Source: Guadua angustifolia (Eukaryota; Streptophyta; Magnoliopsida; Poales; Poaceae). Taken from it: DNA of 64,000 nt. The position numbers were made by a program, and so were the translations under genes. The DNA lies in assembly GCA_036346375.1 (NCBI GenBank), contig CM070520.1, forward strand, positions 19,630,852-19,694,851. Reading direction: 5' to 3'. Shown here piece by piece: positions 1-11,805 of the stretch. Under the pieces are notes generated by a model that did not search any database, had not been told where the DNA came from, and was given only the letters and a program-made list of their open reading frames with translations. Numbering within the stretch: the stretch's first letter is position 1; the number at the start of each line of letters is the position of its first letter.

Positions 1-60
1 ACCCCGATTCGAACCCCGCTCGCGCCCCCTTGCCATTCTTTTTTTTACTGTACAGTTTTC

Positions 61-133
61 TACAAACGGTTGGTATTATCAACTGCTTGTAAAATTAATA
101 TATACAAGCAGTTGTTAGTACCAACCGCTTGTA
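61..133. repeat. Inverted repeat (hairpin), CACTA subterminal type
   Basis: Two 31-nt arms, 61-91 and 103-133, are reverse complements with about four mismatches, separated by an 11-nt AT loop. The arms carry the core GGTTGGTA...CAACTGCTTGTA. Paired GGTTGGTA/TACCAACC motifs of this kind are common in the subterminal regions of grass CACTA elements. Confidence 0.7.
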
Positions 134-144
134 AAATTAATGCC

Positions 145-520
145 AGAATTTTTAAAAAAATGCTTTTAGCACTTTAGTTTCATTCCATAATTTTTAAAAA
201 AGCTTTTAGCACTTCAGTTTTATTTCAGAATTTTTAAAAAATACTTTTAGCACTTTAGTTTCATTTCAGAATTTTTTAAAAATACTTTTAGCACTTTAGT
301 TTCATTCCATAATTTTTAAAAAAGCTTTTAGAACTTTAGTTTTATTCCTAATTTTTAAAAAGCTTTTACCACTTGATCGGTTTCATTCCATAATTTTTAA
401 AAAAGCTTTTAGAACTTTAGTTTCATTCCATAATTTTTAAAAAAGCTTTTAGCACTTGATCAGTTTCATTTTAGAATTTTTTAAAAAAGCTTTTAGCACT
501 TTAGTTTCATTCCAGAATTT
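145..520. repeat. AT-rich tandem array, unit about 41 bp
   Basis: About nine imperfect units read AATTTTTAAAAAAGCTTTTA, then GCACTTTAGTTTCATTCCAT. Units differ by small indels and by a variant in which GATCGG or GATCAG replaces part of the CACTTTAG block (near 375 and 455). The array lies next to the inverted repeat and is read as part of the CACTA 3' region. Confidence 0.75.
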
Positions 521-710
521 TGGCACTTTACATTCATTCCAAATAAACACTTCATACAGTACAAGACCCGTGTTACATATACATAGTTCATACAAGAGTG
601 GTACATCTTAAGTAATAACGTACTTTGTCTTTACAAGTGTTCCTTCATTATGATCGCGACATATGAAAGGAGTATCCACGTCGTGTCATTGAGGAGGCTT
701 ATATCGACAT

Positions 711-865
711 CTCAAATGAAAGGAGGAATCTCGTTGAACTGACTATACTCTTCCTTGTTTGTGACGTCCTCAACTCCAACAATCCTTCGTTTGCCTTGGA
801 GAACCACGTGTCGCTTTGGCTTAGTACTACAATCTTTCTGCTTGTCCTTCTACTTCTTAGGTTTG
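711..865 (-). pseudogene. CACTA transposon protein, C-terminal DUF4216-adjacent fragment
   Basis: Continues the reading frame of 28701-28935 across the LTR-element insertion. On the minus strand it reads a few residues, an in-frame TAG, then RHVVLQGKRRIVGVEDV and NKEEYSQFNEIPPF, and stops at about 711. The VLxGKRRIVGVEDV..EEYxQFxEIPPF string is typical of the region after DUF4216 in plant CACTA proteins. The internal TAG and the 27.8 kb insertion make it a pseudogene. Confidence 0.7.
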
Positions 866-1881
866 TGTAATACCCCGACGCCAACCGTGCCACGGATGCT
901 AACAAAAAGCCATAAATAACGAATGACACCTCTAAGAAAAGATTGAGACAGCACTCAATCTCTAAACTCTTAATCCACTAATAAAACTAAGCCACCGAAA
1001 TTTACAAAATTTTGGCATGACCTCTCTAGAACAGAGAACATCCACTCAGCAGACAAAAGAACAATAGCAGATATATGATATCATTCTAGCAGGTCCTTAG
1101 TTAACCAATCACACATCCAATAAAAATTAATAAACTCCACCACATAATTATTACAGGATAGGAACTTATTAAACATAACTGCAACCAACCCCTTACAAGA
1201 ATTTTTCACGAGCTATTAAGATCAGAACTATATATCAATAGGATGGAACGGTGATGATGTAAGTGTGATTGTGCTACTACCCCCATCCATGCATGCCGGC
1301 TTCAAAACACCTACAAACATTAAATAACAAGCGTGAGTTCAAACTCAGCAAAGTACACGAGGATAACAAACCCAATTTATCGTAAGTAAAACAAGAGCTT
1401 AACCATAGGAGCAAGTAATGCAAATAAAACAATATCCGAACAATAAGCATTTATACCCATTTAAAGCAATAACTTAACCATACCAAAAATTACTGCAATC
1501 AAGCCATCAATTTGATAATAAAACCAATCAATGCCCAAGAACCGTTACTTAACGCTAAATCACAACGTCTCCCGACTCAACCACTCCTTTTTGCAACTCA
1601 AACCATTTTCATTAATTTTAGATGAGTTCATAACTCGACTTCACTCCACGATAGTCATATAACATAATTAGCAAGGCAATGAAATGCGCTAATTCATCAA
1701 ATTCAATTCGATCTCCCCTTTTTGGGTTGAGTCCACGACTCAACCTTCCTTTACCATAATCGCAACCCACATGACATACCATTACCACAAAACTCATTAT
1801 CAACGATGCAATGCACATGAATGCTCTCCTCAATGCAATGCACATGAATGCTCTCCTCAAAGCACGTACCGGTACTGCCGA

Positions 1882-2044
1882 GTGCCCACCCGTCGGTGTG
1901 CACCCTCACGCCCCTTCCATCCCGTGGAAGGTGCCTACTCTTACTGTCTCGCTCCCATTCACCTCGATGAATGAGACTGCGAGGTAGGACTTTCGTGTTC
2001 ACTACGTGTGAACACAGAGGCCCGCATCAGAATGGGTCGCCTCT
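1882..2044. other. Multi-hairpin module, copy 1 (in 3' LTR)
   Basis: Five consecutive inverted repeats. H1 (1882-1903) pairs GTGC with GCAC and CAC with GTG. H2 (1913-1931) is CCTTCCATCCCGTGGAAGG. H3 (1934-1988) has outer CCTACTC against GGTAGG, then CTCGC/GCGAG, then CATTCA/TGAATG. H4 (1995-2015) pairs GTGTTCAC with GTGAACAC around a 5-nt loop. H5 (2016-2044) pairs AGAGGC with GCCTCT. The same order recurs at 16414, 19779 (partly), 23335 (partly) and 26433. In element orientation it lies in the 3' half of the LTR, about 1 kb before the PBS position, so it would probably fall in the transcript leader. Confidence 0.65.
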
Positions 2045-3011
2045 TCTTTTAATGAATGCACATTGCAATTTTCATGACTGAAATGCAACCTTTCATTCAA
2101 TGCCAACACTAACATACCATAACCACATACATACACATAGCCAATTCTCACATTCATAAGTTGCCAGCGGTACTAGTCTCATTAGATTCAACAACAAGAC
2201 ATGACAACACATTACAGCATTTCTGTCATGCAATTAACACAATTAATTCAAACTACATTCATAATCATCTAATCGATTCGCACACACACTCAATTCCATT
2301 CCCCAGACGGGGCACAGTTAAGTACAACTCTTATAAATTAACCGCGAGTATCCACATACCCCATACTAGCTACTCACTGCAATATTTACAAAGATACAGT
2401 AAACTCACCGAGATTAAGGCTTACTAGTGACCACTCGAATCCAATAGCTAATCACGTCCTCGAAGGGACGATCACCAATATAACTCATACTTTCCATAAT
2501 CAATAGAAATTAGCTATGAACAGATAAATAACGACGAACAACTCAATTAGACACACTACTCGATGTACTTGCCTTTACCGATGCGAGCGGCAACTCGGGG
2601 CCAAGACCACTCCCGAAGACACCCTCCCTGAAAACAACGATTGCGTACAAGAATGGGTCAAGGTCCGATTCAATACATGACGAAATCTCAACTTTTGCCA
2701 AAGACAGTCCCAATTTCCACTAATGGACACTCCGGGCAACCCACTAGACAGCAGACATTAAACCTTAATAATAAGGGAACACATTGACAACTCTCTCTCA
2801 AGTGGGGAGCTTATGCATAACCATTAACAATTTAAGCTTAATATACAAATAACACACATAAATTTCCAGAAGGACACTCCACAACTTCTAGCAAGATAAG
2901 ACACATATTACAGAAGCTATGCGTGAAACACCATCAATTAATGCATTCTCTATTTGGAATAAGAGCACCCAAATCCGCAGATTCATATTCTTCAGATCAA
3001 TCAAGTGTATT

Positions 3012-3012
<1 letters not shown>

Positions 3013-3050
<38 letters not shown>
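3013..3050. repeat. (TA)n microsatellite
   Basis: About 18 TA units inside the 3' LTR. The matching place in the 5' LTR (about 27548-27562) has only about 6-7 units, so the tract changed length after insertion or is an assembly difference. Confidence 0.9.
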
Positions 3051-3052
<2 letters not shown>

Positions 3053-3791
3053 GCATACACACCAATTCAAAATTACATTAGAGCTTATGCTCAAGATCCC
3101 AACACATCTGTGCATAATCCTATATGAGTTTCTTGAGCCAAGGAATGAAGCACTAAAGAACACCATAAAAAAACTATTCATAAGCCAACATGAATCTCAG
3201 AGAAACGGCCCGCGAGCTACCAACAATACTCATAACAAAAACCATCTGGGTAAGCAATCTCATGAAAAGACAAAATCATAGATAACCCTACCCTTAATCA
3301 ACCCTCATACTTTTTTTCTCATGCTCACAGCAGAAGAATAGAACTAGCAGGCATGGATAGGTATGCACACAAATTAGAAATGCATCGATTCTTGCCTTCC
3401 CATCCCATGCCTCAACCTGGCACACTTAAATCACTATGATACTAGATCATCAACCTTCTAGGCATTACATCAAACACATGGTAGGAACAAAGAAACCCCT
3501 ATACACTAAGCATACATTTCATCAAACACCTTGGCTACACTCGTTCATCCACAACTAGAACCTCACCACCACTTACCACGAAAAGGGAGAGGAAGGAGGG
3601 GGAGGTGCCGCCGACTGGAAGGGGGGCGTCGACGCCAGAGGAGGAGGCACCAGACCGGTGATCTTGCGCTTCTGCTGTTAACTGGCTCTTCTTCTTCTTT
3701 CTTTGGCCGCCGCCGAGCGAGGAGAGGCCTTGAGGAGCCGCCGATGGGGAGGCAGGCGATGCAAGCACCGCACCGGTGATCTTGCGCTACT

Positions 3792-5175
3792 TGTTGGGGA
3801 GCGGTATGCTACGCTAGCACAAATTAAAATTTCTACCGCATAACCAGAAAAGCTACTCGCAAGAAAAGGGATCACAGATTGGATTACCACTAGACGCGCA
3901 GTTGCGAAATCCTTCGCGCGTTGGTGTAGTGGATCGTCCTCGCCGTGGATCGTCCTCGCTGCGGATCGTCCTCGCTGCGGATCATCCTCGCCGTGGATCG
4001 TCCTCACGCGGATCGTCCTCACTGCGGATTGTCCTCACCACGCCGCAGTAGTAGCAACGTCACCACAGCAGTCCACACGTCCCGGGATGGAACGCCGTGC
4101 GTCGGCGTGCAAGCACCGCGTCGCTCGGCAAGGGCAATGAGAGGTGGAGGCTAGGGTTCTGGACGTGAGCAATAGCATGCATGCCCACCCTTCTCCTCTC
4201 CTTATATAGCCACGCGACGAAACCCTAATCCAGGGTCCATCGGTAGCGTTAAGCCCACGAGGTCCATTAATTACGGATCCAATCCGAATTAATGCGTCGG
4301 CCCGATTAAGTGTGTGACCACAGCAGGTTCATGTACATTTGGACATAGATTCGAAAACCCTTTTTCCAATCCAATAGTGGCAGCGGTTCTTGCGAGCATG
4401 CCAACTCCCAAACGCATATGATCAAATCGGATAGAACCTTTCAAAAGTACTCATGTAATAATCCTTTGCCAAACTATATGAAGATCGAACTCAAGGCGAG
4501 AAGTATGTCATCCTTTGATAGTTCAATCCATCTCTCGTATCCGTGATATATTAATAAGTTGTGATTGACTTCTCAATCACGGCATGGCCATGCACTTCCT
4601 TAATTATATCACACGAGTGGCCTAGACATATATCTCCGTTACTCGGAGTGGCAAATTCCATCTTATTTGCCCACTTCCTCTGCACATTTCATAACAAACA
4701 TGAAAGCTACCTTTATAACTATCCGGTTAGGGAATAGCGTTTGGTGGCCCCAAAGTAAACTATTACACATGTAGGGAATGTGACAATCTCAGTCTAAGGA
4801 TCATACATCCACTATGTATGAGATACTGCGATGACACATAAGAATGTAACATTCTCGCGATGTCCCATTTGGTCTATCTAACCCATGTTCTTCATCATGA
4901 GTTCACATGTATTGATGATATCTCCATATCCTATGATCTATGAAACATAATCATCGATCAATACATGTGCTGATCTATTCATCGTTGTCCTATACGATGA
5001 TACCCGTCGAGATACTTACGAAATTATATCAATAAGTAGAGAGTTTCATAAGCAAGTCACATACTTGCGATCAATATAATGATATACATTCATTGGACCA
5101 ATAATCATATTATTATTCATAAGCATAGTCATGTTACAATCATCTATATGATGCCTCAAGGGCATAACACCAACA
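3792..5175 (-). mobile_element. Solo LTR, Angela-like Copia
   Basis: Starts TGTTGGGGAGCGGTATGC and ends GGCATAACACCAACA, with the 5-bp TSD CTACT at 3787-3791 and 5176-5180. On the minus strand it opens TGTTGGTGTTATGCCCTTGA, the characteristic opening of Angela/BARE-type LTRs. There is no internal region, so it is a solo LTR left by LTR-LTR recombination. It interrupts the 3' LTR of the pol-less Gypsy element. The run of GGATCGTCCTC-type repeats at 3940-4040 lies inside it. Confidence 0.85.
4201..4209 (-). promoter_or_regulatory. TATA box of the Angela-like solo LTR
   Basis: The minus strand reads GGCTATATAAGGAG, a good TATA box, in the expected minus orientation of this LTR, with several hundred bases of LTR on either side. 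Confidence 0.5.
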
Positions 5176-6299
5176 CTACTACTGGTTAGGTGCTGCTTTG
5201 CTTCTCGATCAGTTGCTTGGCGCCGAGCCAGGAGAGGAGGCGTGGGGAGAACTGCCAGCCGAGGGGGAGGCGGCGATCTTGGCAGGAGGCGAGCGCCCGG
5301 CTGGGGAGAAGGGCTGAGGAGGAGCTCGGCCGGAGGGCTGGCAGAGGCTGCCAGCGGTGAGGCCAGTCTTTGCTTGAGAGGAGCCAGAGGCAACGCCAGA
5401 GTCGGGAGGGAGGAGCCTGAGAGTCGGCAGGAGACTTGGGAACAAATCGGCAGGGTCTGGGGAAAAATGGCAGCACACAAATGAAATTCATCCACACACA
5501 CTAGAAGAAAGAGAGAGAGGTTAGGTAAATGTAGGTGGAGAGGAGAAATTCCAAAAATACCCCTCCCAAACCTAAATCTTTAGCCCTAACTCTCCCTGCG
5601 GGGCCAACCACCCCTGAGGATAACTGCCAGACGGGCCCCTGCTCACCCGACGGAAGGCCCAAAATTTAGGCGAGGCTTTGCGATGATACACTCTCCCCTG
5701 TAGGATCGAGGATGCGCCTAGAGGGGGGTGAATAGGCGTTTTACAAAATTAATCGCTCTTCTAAAACAATCGCTCTAATCAACCCCTATATCAAAACCTA
5801 ATCAAAGATAATGCGTAAGCGATAAACTAGGTTTTGACAATTAAAGCCTAAATCAACTAGGCTCACTAGTGCACTAACTAAATTATACTAGAATTGCTAA
5901 ATTGAACAAACAATTAATACTAAGCAATTCTATCTCAATCAAGCAATCAATAATCTAGCAATAATGAAAGTGCTTGAATATAAATGAGACAAGAGACAAA
6001 CGATATTTTTTCGTGGTGTTCGGAGACTTGCCGGTCTCCCCTAGTCCACGTTGAGGCAAGCCCAACCCTTGGACCGGCTCCCACTTGAGCACCGCCTCGA
6101 TTCCACTAGTCGTGGTTTTTCACGCTTTAGAGGCTCAACCCGAACCTTCACAAATTTCATGGGGCTTCTCACAACCTTGAGAGCTCGCGCATGACGCCTC
6201 TGGCCGTCTAGGAGTCGGCAACCTCCAAGAGTAACAAGCCGAATCATCCGCTTGAACTTCACCTAGCACAACGAATGCGCTTCCGGTGATCACCTAGTG

Positions 6300-7520
6300 C
6301 AACACATGCACCTAGGCTCCTCCTCAAGTGCAACACATGCACAAGAGGCTCTCAACCCAATCCTAATAGCAACACATGCAATTAGTCTCACTCTTAGCTC
6401 AAAATCAACTTGAGGGAATGCAATACATGCAAACCACCTCCCAAAAACTCACACAAGAGCCAATACACAAATGAGAGCTTCAACACATGAACCACCTCAC
6501 CCAAAATGCTCAATCAACCAGCAAATGCCCCACATGACCTCCTTTTATAGCCTCACAAAGAAAACTAGCCGTTGGGGGGCAAAACGGACATTAAAAGTGC
6601 TGAAACTAGCCGTTGCTACAGTACACGCGGCACTACTGGCCCCTACGGGCGGTAGTACCGGCCTAAGAACTTAAAAGAGCCTTCTCTGGCAAATAACTAC
6701 CGTAAGGGCGGCACTACCGGCCCCTACGGGCGGGAGTACCGCTGCTACAGTCACTAAAACGCTCATAACTTTTGACTCCGAACTCCAATTTAGGTGATCT
6801 TGGACTCTATGCAAAGCTTATTACGAGGGCTACAATCTCCACCCATTTTTAAGATTTAAGCAACCATAGATATTTTCCAAAATCACAAAAACAAAGACTC
6901 TAATGTGGTCATTCAAGTCCAATTTTGATTTTCTCGAAATCCCTCACATAGACTTGATCAAAAACATGACTACAAGCTAGTAAGGGGTCAACAAGATTAA
7001 GACTTGAATCATGTGATGATCAACTCATGATCAAAATAATTTGCAAAACACATTTGCAAATACTATTCAATGCTTCAAAGAACCGCATATAAACTCCAAA
7101 TCCAACTTGCTTGAGCATCCTCGTTTTGCAACTCATACAAAACCTAGCTCCAAACAAAACCAAAACAAACTCAAATACATGAGCTCTTTATTTGCAACAC
7201 ATGCAAATCTTAGCTTCATGCATACTCCATAAACATAAATTGCTTGAGCCCTCTCCTTTTGCAACACATGCGAAACTTTAGCTCAAGGCAATTACTTCAA
7301 ATGAGAAATTGAATTAAAGCAAAGCATGAGTTATTTTCTTTGCAACACATGCAAGTACATAGCTCATGCAAGAACCAAACATGAATTTCAACATTCGCAA
7401 CACATGCAAAATCTGAACTTCATGCAAAGCCAACGCATGCTTATCCTACTTGCAACACATGCAAATCAAGGCGTAAGCAAAACAAAACACAAGCTTCACC
7501 CATTTGCAACACATGCCAAA
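6300..7520. repeat. Recurring GCAACACATGC motif, palindromic TTTGCA-ACACA-TGCAAA
   Basis: GCAACACATGC, often extended to the palindrome TTTGCA/TGCAAA around a fixed ACACA loop, occurs about ten or more times between 6300 and 7520 at irregular spacing of roughly 40-80 bp. Examples are at 6301, 6337, 6370, 7195, 7261, 7341, 7398, 7452 and 7506. The same series is present in the other LTR (14226-14360 and 18583-18910), so it is ancestral to the element. The loop is more constant than the surrounding sequence. Confidence 0.7.
6541..6549 (-). promoter_or_regulatory. TATA box of the SIRE-type LTR
   Basis: The minus strand reads GAGGCTATAAAAGGAGG. The same box is kept in the other LTR at 14465-14473. 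It marks the likely U3/R border of the minus-strand element. Confidence 0.55.
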
Positions 7521-8770
7521 TGGTTAGCTTCATGCAAAAACCAAGCAGGTTGAGCTTGAGTGAAAGCAGCAGGTTGAGCTCACCAACACATGATGAAGCT
7601 CAAACTAGAAAACTCGACCCTCTTAATAGTACGGCGATAAAAACTAGACTCAAAGACTAGAAAGTCCTTAGCCTATCAAGTTATACCTTCGCCGCCGCAC
7701 GCGATCCCCTTTGGGGCTTTTAAGATCTTTGATCTTTTTGCATCTCCCCGGGATTGCACCCTTCTTCTCTTCTTTTCTTGGGATCTCCTCTTAACGCCCA
7801 TCTTAAGCTGATGCGTCATTGTTCCGTTTTCTCATCTCAATCATTTGGACTTAACCTATCTCATTCACAACTCATAAAAATAGTTAGTCCAAGACACATG
7901 GTTGTCTCAATCATATATTCACTCCATTAACACATAATGGAAGCCTCTAATATCGATTGAGCACAACCCAAATCAAATTAAATGATATAAATGTGTCTTG
8001 AGTACGCCGATGCAACTAATGCTTTGTTATACTCAAGAATTTATCGATTATCCTTAATCAATCCAAAAGAACACTATCAACACATGATGAAATGTCCTTT
8101 GATGATTAAAACACAACCAACCTCAATTTAAATTTTCATTTAAATTGATATGAGTATATATTAACTACACAAGTTTTCATATACTCATGTTGATGAAAAG
8201 TAATGATCCATTATGTGTAGGCTATATGGAAATGATCATTATTCTAAGTCATCAACTATAGAATACACCCTCATGTATATGTGCATAGAGATTATTGACT
8301 TGGACATAATATACACATATTCAATTTGATTACATTGGAGTATATCCTATATTACCATGAGTATACTATAACTAGGCAATTCAAATATATACTCAAGGAT
8401 TTAGTTTCTTTGTCTTGATCTTTATATGTGTCAATAAAGAATAGATCAATACATTGAAACCTTCAAGTTAAATTATAAACTCCCCCTAAGTATGTGCATC
8501 CATGTAATATGTGGATTGGGAAACATGATGCACGTTTTGTGGTTAATATAATGGGGACATTTATACTTTAACTTGAATTCAAAGTATGCAATTAATACTA
8601 GAAAGAATACACATACATACCTTGGGTTTTCCATTTTTCATCCAAATATGAGACTACTAAATATAAGCTCAATAAAACATGTTAGTCTCATAAAGATTAG
8701 GTTTGTCATTAAACACAGATTAAACATTAATTAACATTAATCACCAAAACCAAAGGCTTTTGAACTTACA

Positions 8771-8785
8771 ATCTCCCCCTTTTTG
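8771..8785 (-). other. Polypurine tract of the SIRE-type element
   Basis: The minus strand reads CACCAAAAAGGGGGAGAT immediately before the 3' LTR start TGTAAGTTC. This PPT-LTR junction, followed by GGTTTTGGTGATTAATG, is typical of SIRE/Maximus elements. Confidence 0.75.
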
Positions 8786-11700
8786 GTGATTGATGACAAA
8801 CCCACTAATTTACTCTATTATTACTTTATTTGGATGAAAACAATGCTTTAAACCACTTGTAATATCATTTATTATAGTTTACTTACATTAAGCATACTCC
8901 CCCTATTTGGTATGAAAATCCAAATAACACAAGAGGGAAATCCAAATAACATAAGAGTGAATTAGTCAAACATTCTCCCCCTTTTGGCATTAAACACCAA
9001 AAATGGGAAAACCAACTTAGAAAATATCTTGAAAAACATTCTCCCCCTTATGGTATTTAACCATCCTTTTTCAAAGAAGGTCATATAAGAACTAGAAATG
9101 AACACTTATGACCTTGGCAAGGAATTGAAAGAGTTTATGACAAATAAAACAAGGCTTTTTATTTGAAATATGGATACCACTTGTAAAGATAAGCACAAAA
9201 AGCGAAGTAAGGGTATCATACAGGTTATTTGAAACAAATTCAAATAATTCACTCATCATTTTATTAGGCTTTCCAAATGTTTAACATGATTCTTTTGAAG
9301 AATCCAATAATTTGCCTAATAGGGTTAAACGAGGAACCCAAAAGAATAAAGACCACTTGAGAAAATAGATATCACTTTAAATCTATCTCAAGGGCTTTGC
9401 TTGAAGAGACAAAAAGAAATAAGCATTTTCAAATTTCAAGTAAAAGCTGTGCTCACTTAGAGAATTTCCTCTTTTATGTATTTCAATTCATAAAGAATCT
9501 CACACAGAGAATTCTTAAGCGATTGAACTTACAATTTTAGTTTGGGAGGAAAAATCTTAATCAAGAATTTGGGTATCGAAGTAATGCTACAAAGAGGCAA
9601 TGAACATCCCACTTGTAGGAAATAATCAAATTAAATGATACCACTTAAAAAGGAAATCAAATAATCAAGGATATCACTTAGAGAAAATGAGCAATAAAAT
9701 CCATGATACCACTTATAAAAAAGAGCAACTTGATGATACCACTTGTAAGCATATGGAATGAATAAATGCTCAATTGATACCACTAGGATCAAATCACAAA
9801 GAATTGATATCACTTGAAGGAATAATCGATAAAATCGATGGGTATTAGAGCAATATATATACTCACGGGTATCAAAAAGAATAACTTAAGATAGATCAAG
9901 AAAATCACAAAGATTATTTAAAATTTCAAAGGAGTATCAGAGCAAATTAAAGACATGATATCACTTAGAAGCAATTAAGTGCCCAAAACTTACAATAAAT
10001 AAACTCTACAAGATATTCAACAAATGAATCATGGAGTTATTTGCATTTGAATTGCGCAAGTTTTGTCTTTTCAAAAGATCAAGTGAATACCACTTTTAAA
10101 TTAATTGAAATGCTCATTAACTGATACCACTTGTAATTTCTATCAAATAAATTTGTAAAACTTTTGAAATTTTGTACAATTGAACTTTGGGATTATAAGA
10201 AGCTTTCCCAAAAGGAATTTTTGAAAAAGCAAATTCCAATCAAAAGATATCCCAAAACCAATTTTGAAAAATCTAAAAAATTCAGAGCCAATATGCCAGT
10301 GCCGGTAGTACCGCTCACCAGGGCCGATAGTACCGCAAACCTGGTACTACAGCATACCATGGCCGGTAGTACCGGTCCTGACAGACCGAGACTTCGAATT
10401 TTTTTTTTGCAAATTTTCAGCAAAAATAATTCAAATGAAGTCCAAATAATTTGAAATTTTCTAGAAATGAAGTTTGGACTATTTAGAAGGTTTTACAAAA
10501 ATAATTTTCTTAAAATCAATTTTATTTTAAAAGATATGGCAAATTACGCTTTGAGGCATAAATAAAAATCGATTTTCACGAAAAAGCCTCAAAATGCAAC
10601 TCAATTTGGATTTCATGCAATTTTAATTTCCATGGCTTAGATTGGTACATCAAGAAGATTTATGGCCAAAATTTATGATGAAATCTATCTTGAATGCCAC
10701 GATTCGGGCTATATGCCTAAATAGGCCATTTTGGATGAAATCAAATCGTTTTGAGCCCAATTTGATTTCAACATAAAATTTTTCACTTTGAAAGCTTGTA
10801 AAACATTTGAAATACATAATAGAATACTTTTATAAAGCTTTTCATAAATTTGGACCTTTATGAACTTTGACTTTTGACCTAAATAGTCCTTTTGAAGAAG
10901 CAAATGAGAAACCAAGTCAAAATCCAATTAACACAAAAATTCAAATGAAGCAAGGGGTAAGATATAGAGATTTGAATTTTGTGTATGAGTCTTAGATACC
11001 ATTTTGAACTAAAATTCTACATAAGAATTGATCCAAATGGTGAAACTCACTATGTGCTAGAATATGACCATAATTGGTCAAATATAGTTTTTCGGCAAAT
11101 TTCAAAATCAAATAACTTTTGATGAGTTGGTCTTTTGAAAATCTTTTAAACACAAGAATTGTTAGAAATGACCAACTCTAGGTTTTTTATTTTAGAATTA
11201 CTTTCAAAATCTTTTTACTTTTAATTCTATAAAAATTATAAGTTTAAATCAAAATCAAGATACTAGTAACTAGTTTTTGGGCATGAAACTCATTTTTTAA
11301 AAAAAATAGATTTTGTGAAGCCAAAACCTTTGGAAAACCTTTTGAAAATATTTTTATACATTTATCAACTAGCTTTTTCAAAAGATTACTAATAGAGTAT
11401 ACAAATTTTGAGTTTTGGCTAAAAGGCTTAATTTTGAAAATATATATGCACTTATATAAATATGGGCACACGTAGGAATGTGATACACATGAATATGAAT
11501 TAACACTCCCCTTAATGTGCCACTATTTAACTTGCTCAAGATTTGCAATAAGAGAATAGGTAAGAGGCGAGAGCAAGTACTCACAACAAGCAATTAAATT
11601 AATTTTTGCATGATACTAATGCATCTAAGCCTACACAAGGCTAGAAGCTAAATAGTAATCAATTTAAATTGCTTGTTACCAAGATGGCATTGGCTCATGA

Positions 11701-11805
11701 TGGACTTGATTATCTTCATGCTTGGTTCCAATTTGTAATTGATGAGGTCCTTGTATTCTTGAAAAAGCCAAGTGTCCAATCCATCTCATATTACCTGAAA
11801 ATCTT
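8786..11805. other. AT-rich internal spacer of the SIRE-type element
   Basis: About 3 kb between gag and the polypurine tract, where pol and the extra ORF of complete SIRE elements would lie. No substantial open frame was recognised. It holds several short polypurine/CTCCCCC patches (8884, 8977, 9043), a cluster of GATACCACTT motifs (9170-10135), and a patch of CCGGTAGTACCG-like motifs (10305-10385) similar to one in the LTR. Confidence 0.6.
9170..10135. repeat. Cluster of GATACCACTTG motifs (PBS-like)
   Basis: At least seven GATACCACT and four GATATCACTT motifs occur (near 9173, 9355, 9637, 9670, 9704, 9734, 9777, 9806, 9958, 10087 and 10122), often as TGATACCACTTGTAA. In element sense this is AAGTGGTATCA, which contains the octamer TGGTATCA, the start of the element's own primer-binding site. 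Spacing is irregular. Confidence 0.65.

Larger units (their letters stand above)
1..865 (-). mobile_element. CACTA (En/Spm) element, 3' portion
   Basis: Left flank of the large retroelement nest. It is attributed to a CACTA element because the coding remnant at 711-865 continues directly into the DUF4216-type coding remnant at 28701-28935 once the 27.8 kb insertion (866-28700, TSD GTTTG) is removed. The non-coding part holds an inverted repeat (61-133) and an AT-rich tandem array (145-520), which fit the repetitive subterminal region of CACTA elements. The CACTA terminus itself is not visible, so the element runs off the left edge. Positions 521-700 show nothing recognisable. Confidence 0.6.
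866..5690 (-). repeat. 3' LTR of the pol-less Gypsy element
   Basis: Aligns along its length with the 5' LTR at 25428-28700, for example the shared start ACCCCGACGCCAACCGTGCC and the shared end CCCGACGGAAGG...CGAGGCTTTGC. It is longer because an Angela-like solo LTR (3792-5175) is inserted and because a TA microsatellite has expanded. Its 3400-3790 and 5190-5500 parts are GC-rich and open on several frames. Those short open frames are not conserved between the two LTRs and are not called as genes. Confidence 0.85.
5699..8770 (-). repeat. 3' LTR of the SIRE-type element
   Basis: TGTAGGATCGAGG...TTGAACTTACA, 3072 bp. It is collinear with the 5' LTR once the two solo LTRs are removed from the latter. 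It contains about a dozen GCAACACATGC motifs, a CCGGTAGTACCG-rich patch near 6600-6740, and a TATA box at 6541. It has no coding content. Confidence 0.85.

Noticed and set aside
3531..5501. GC-rich open frames within the outer 3' LTR
   Set aside because: Not conserved in the paired LTR at 28050-28490, and interrupted by the solo LTR.
6300..7520. CRISPR-like regular repeats (GCAACACATGC)
   Set aside because: Repeat too short, spacing irregular, inside a plant LTR and present in both LTRs.
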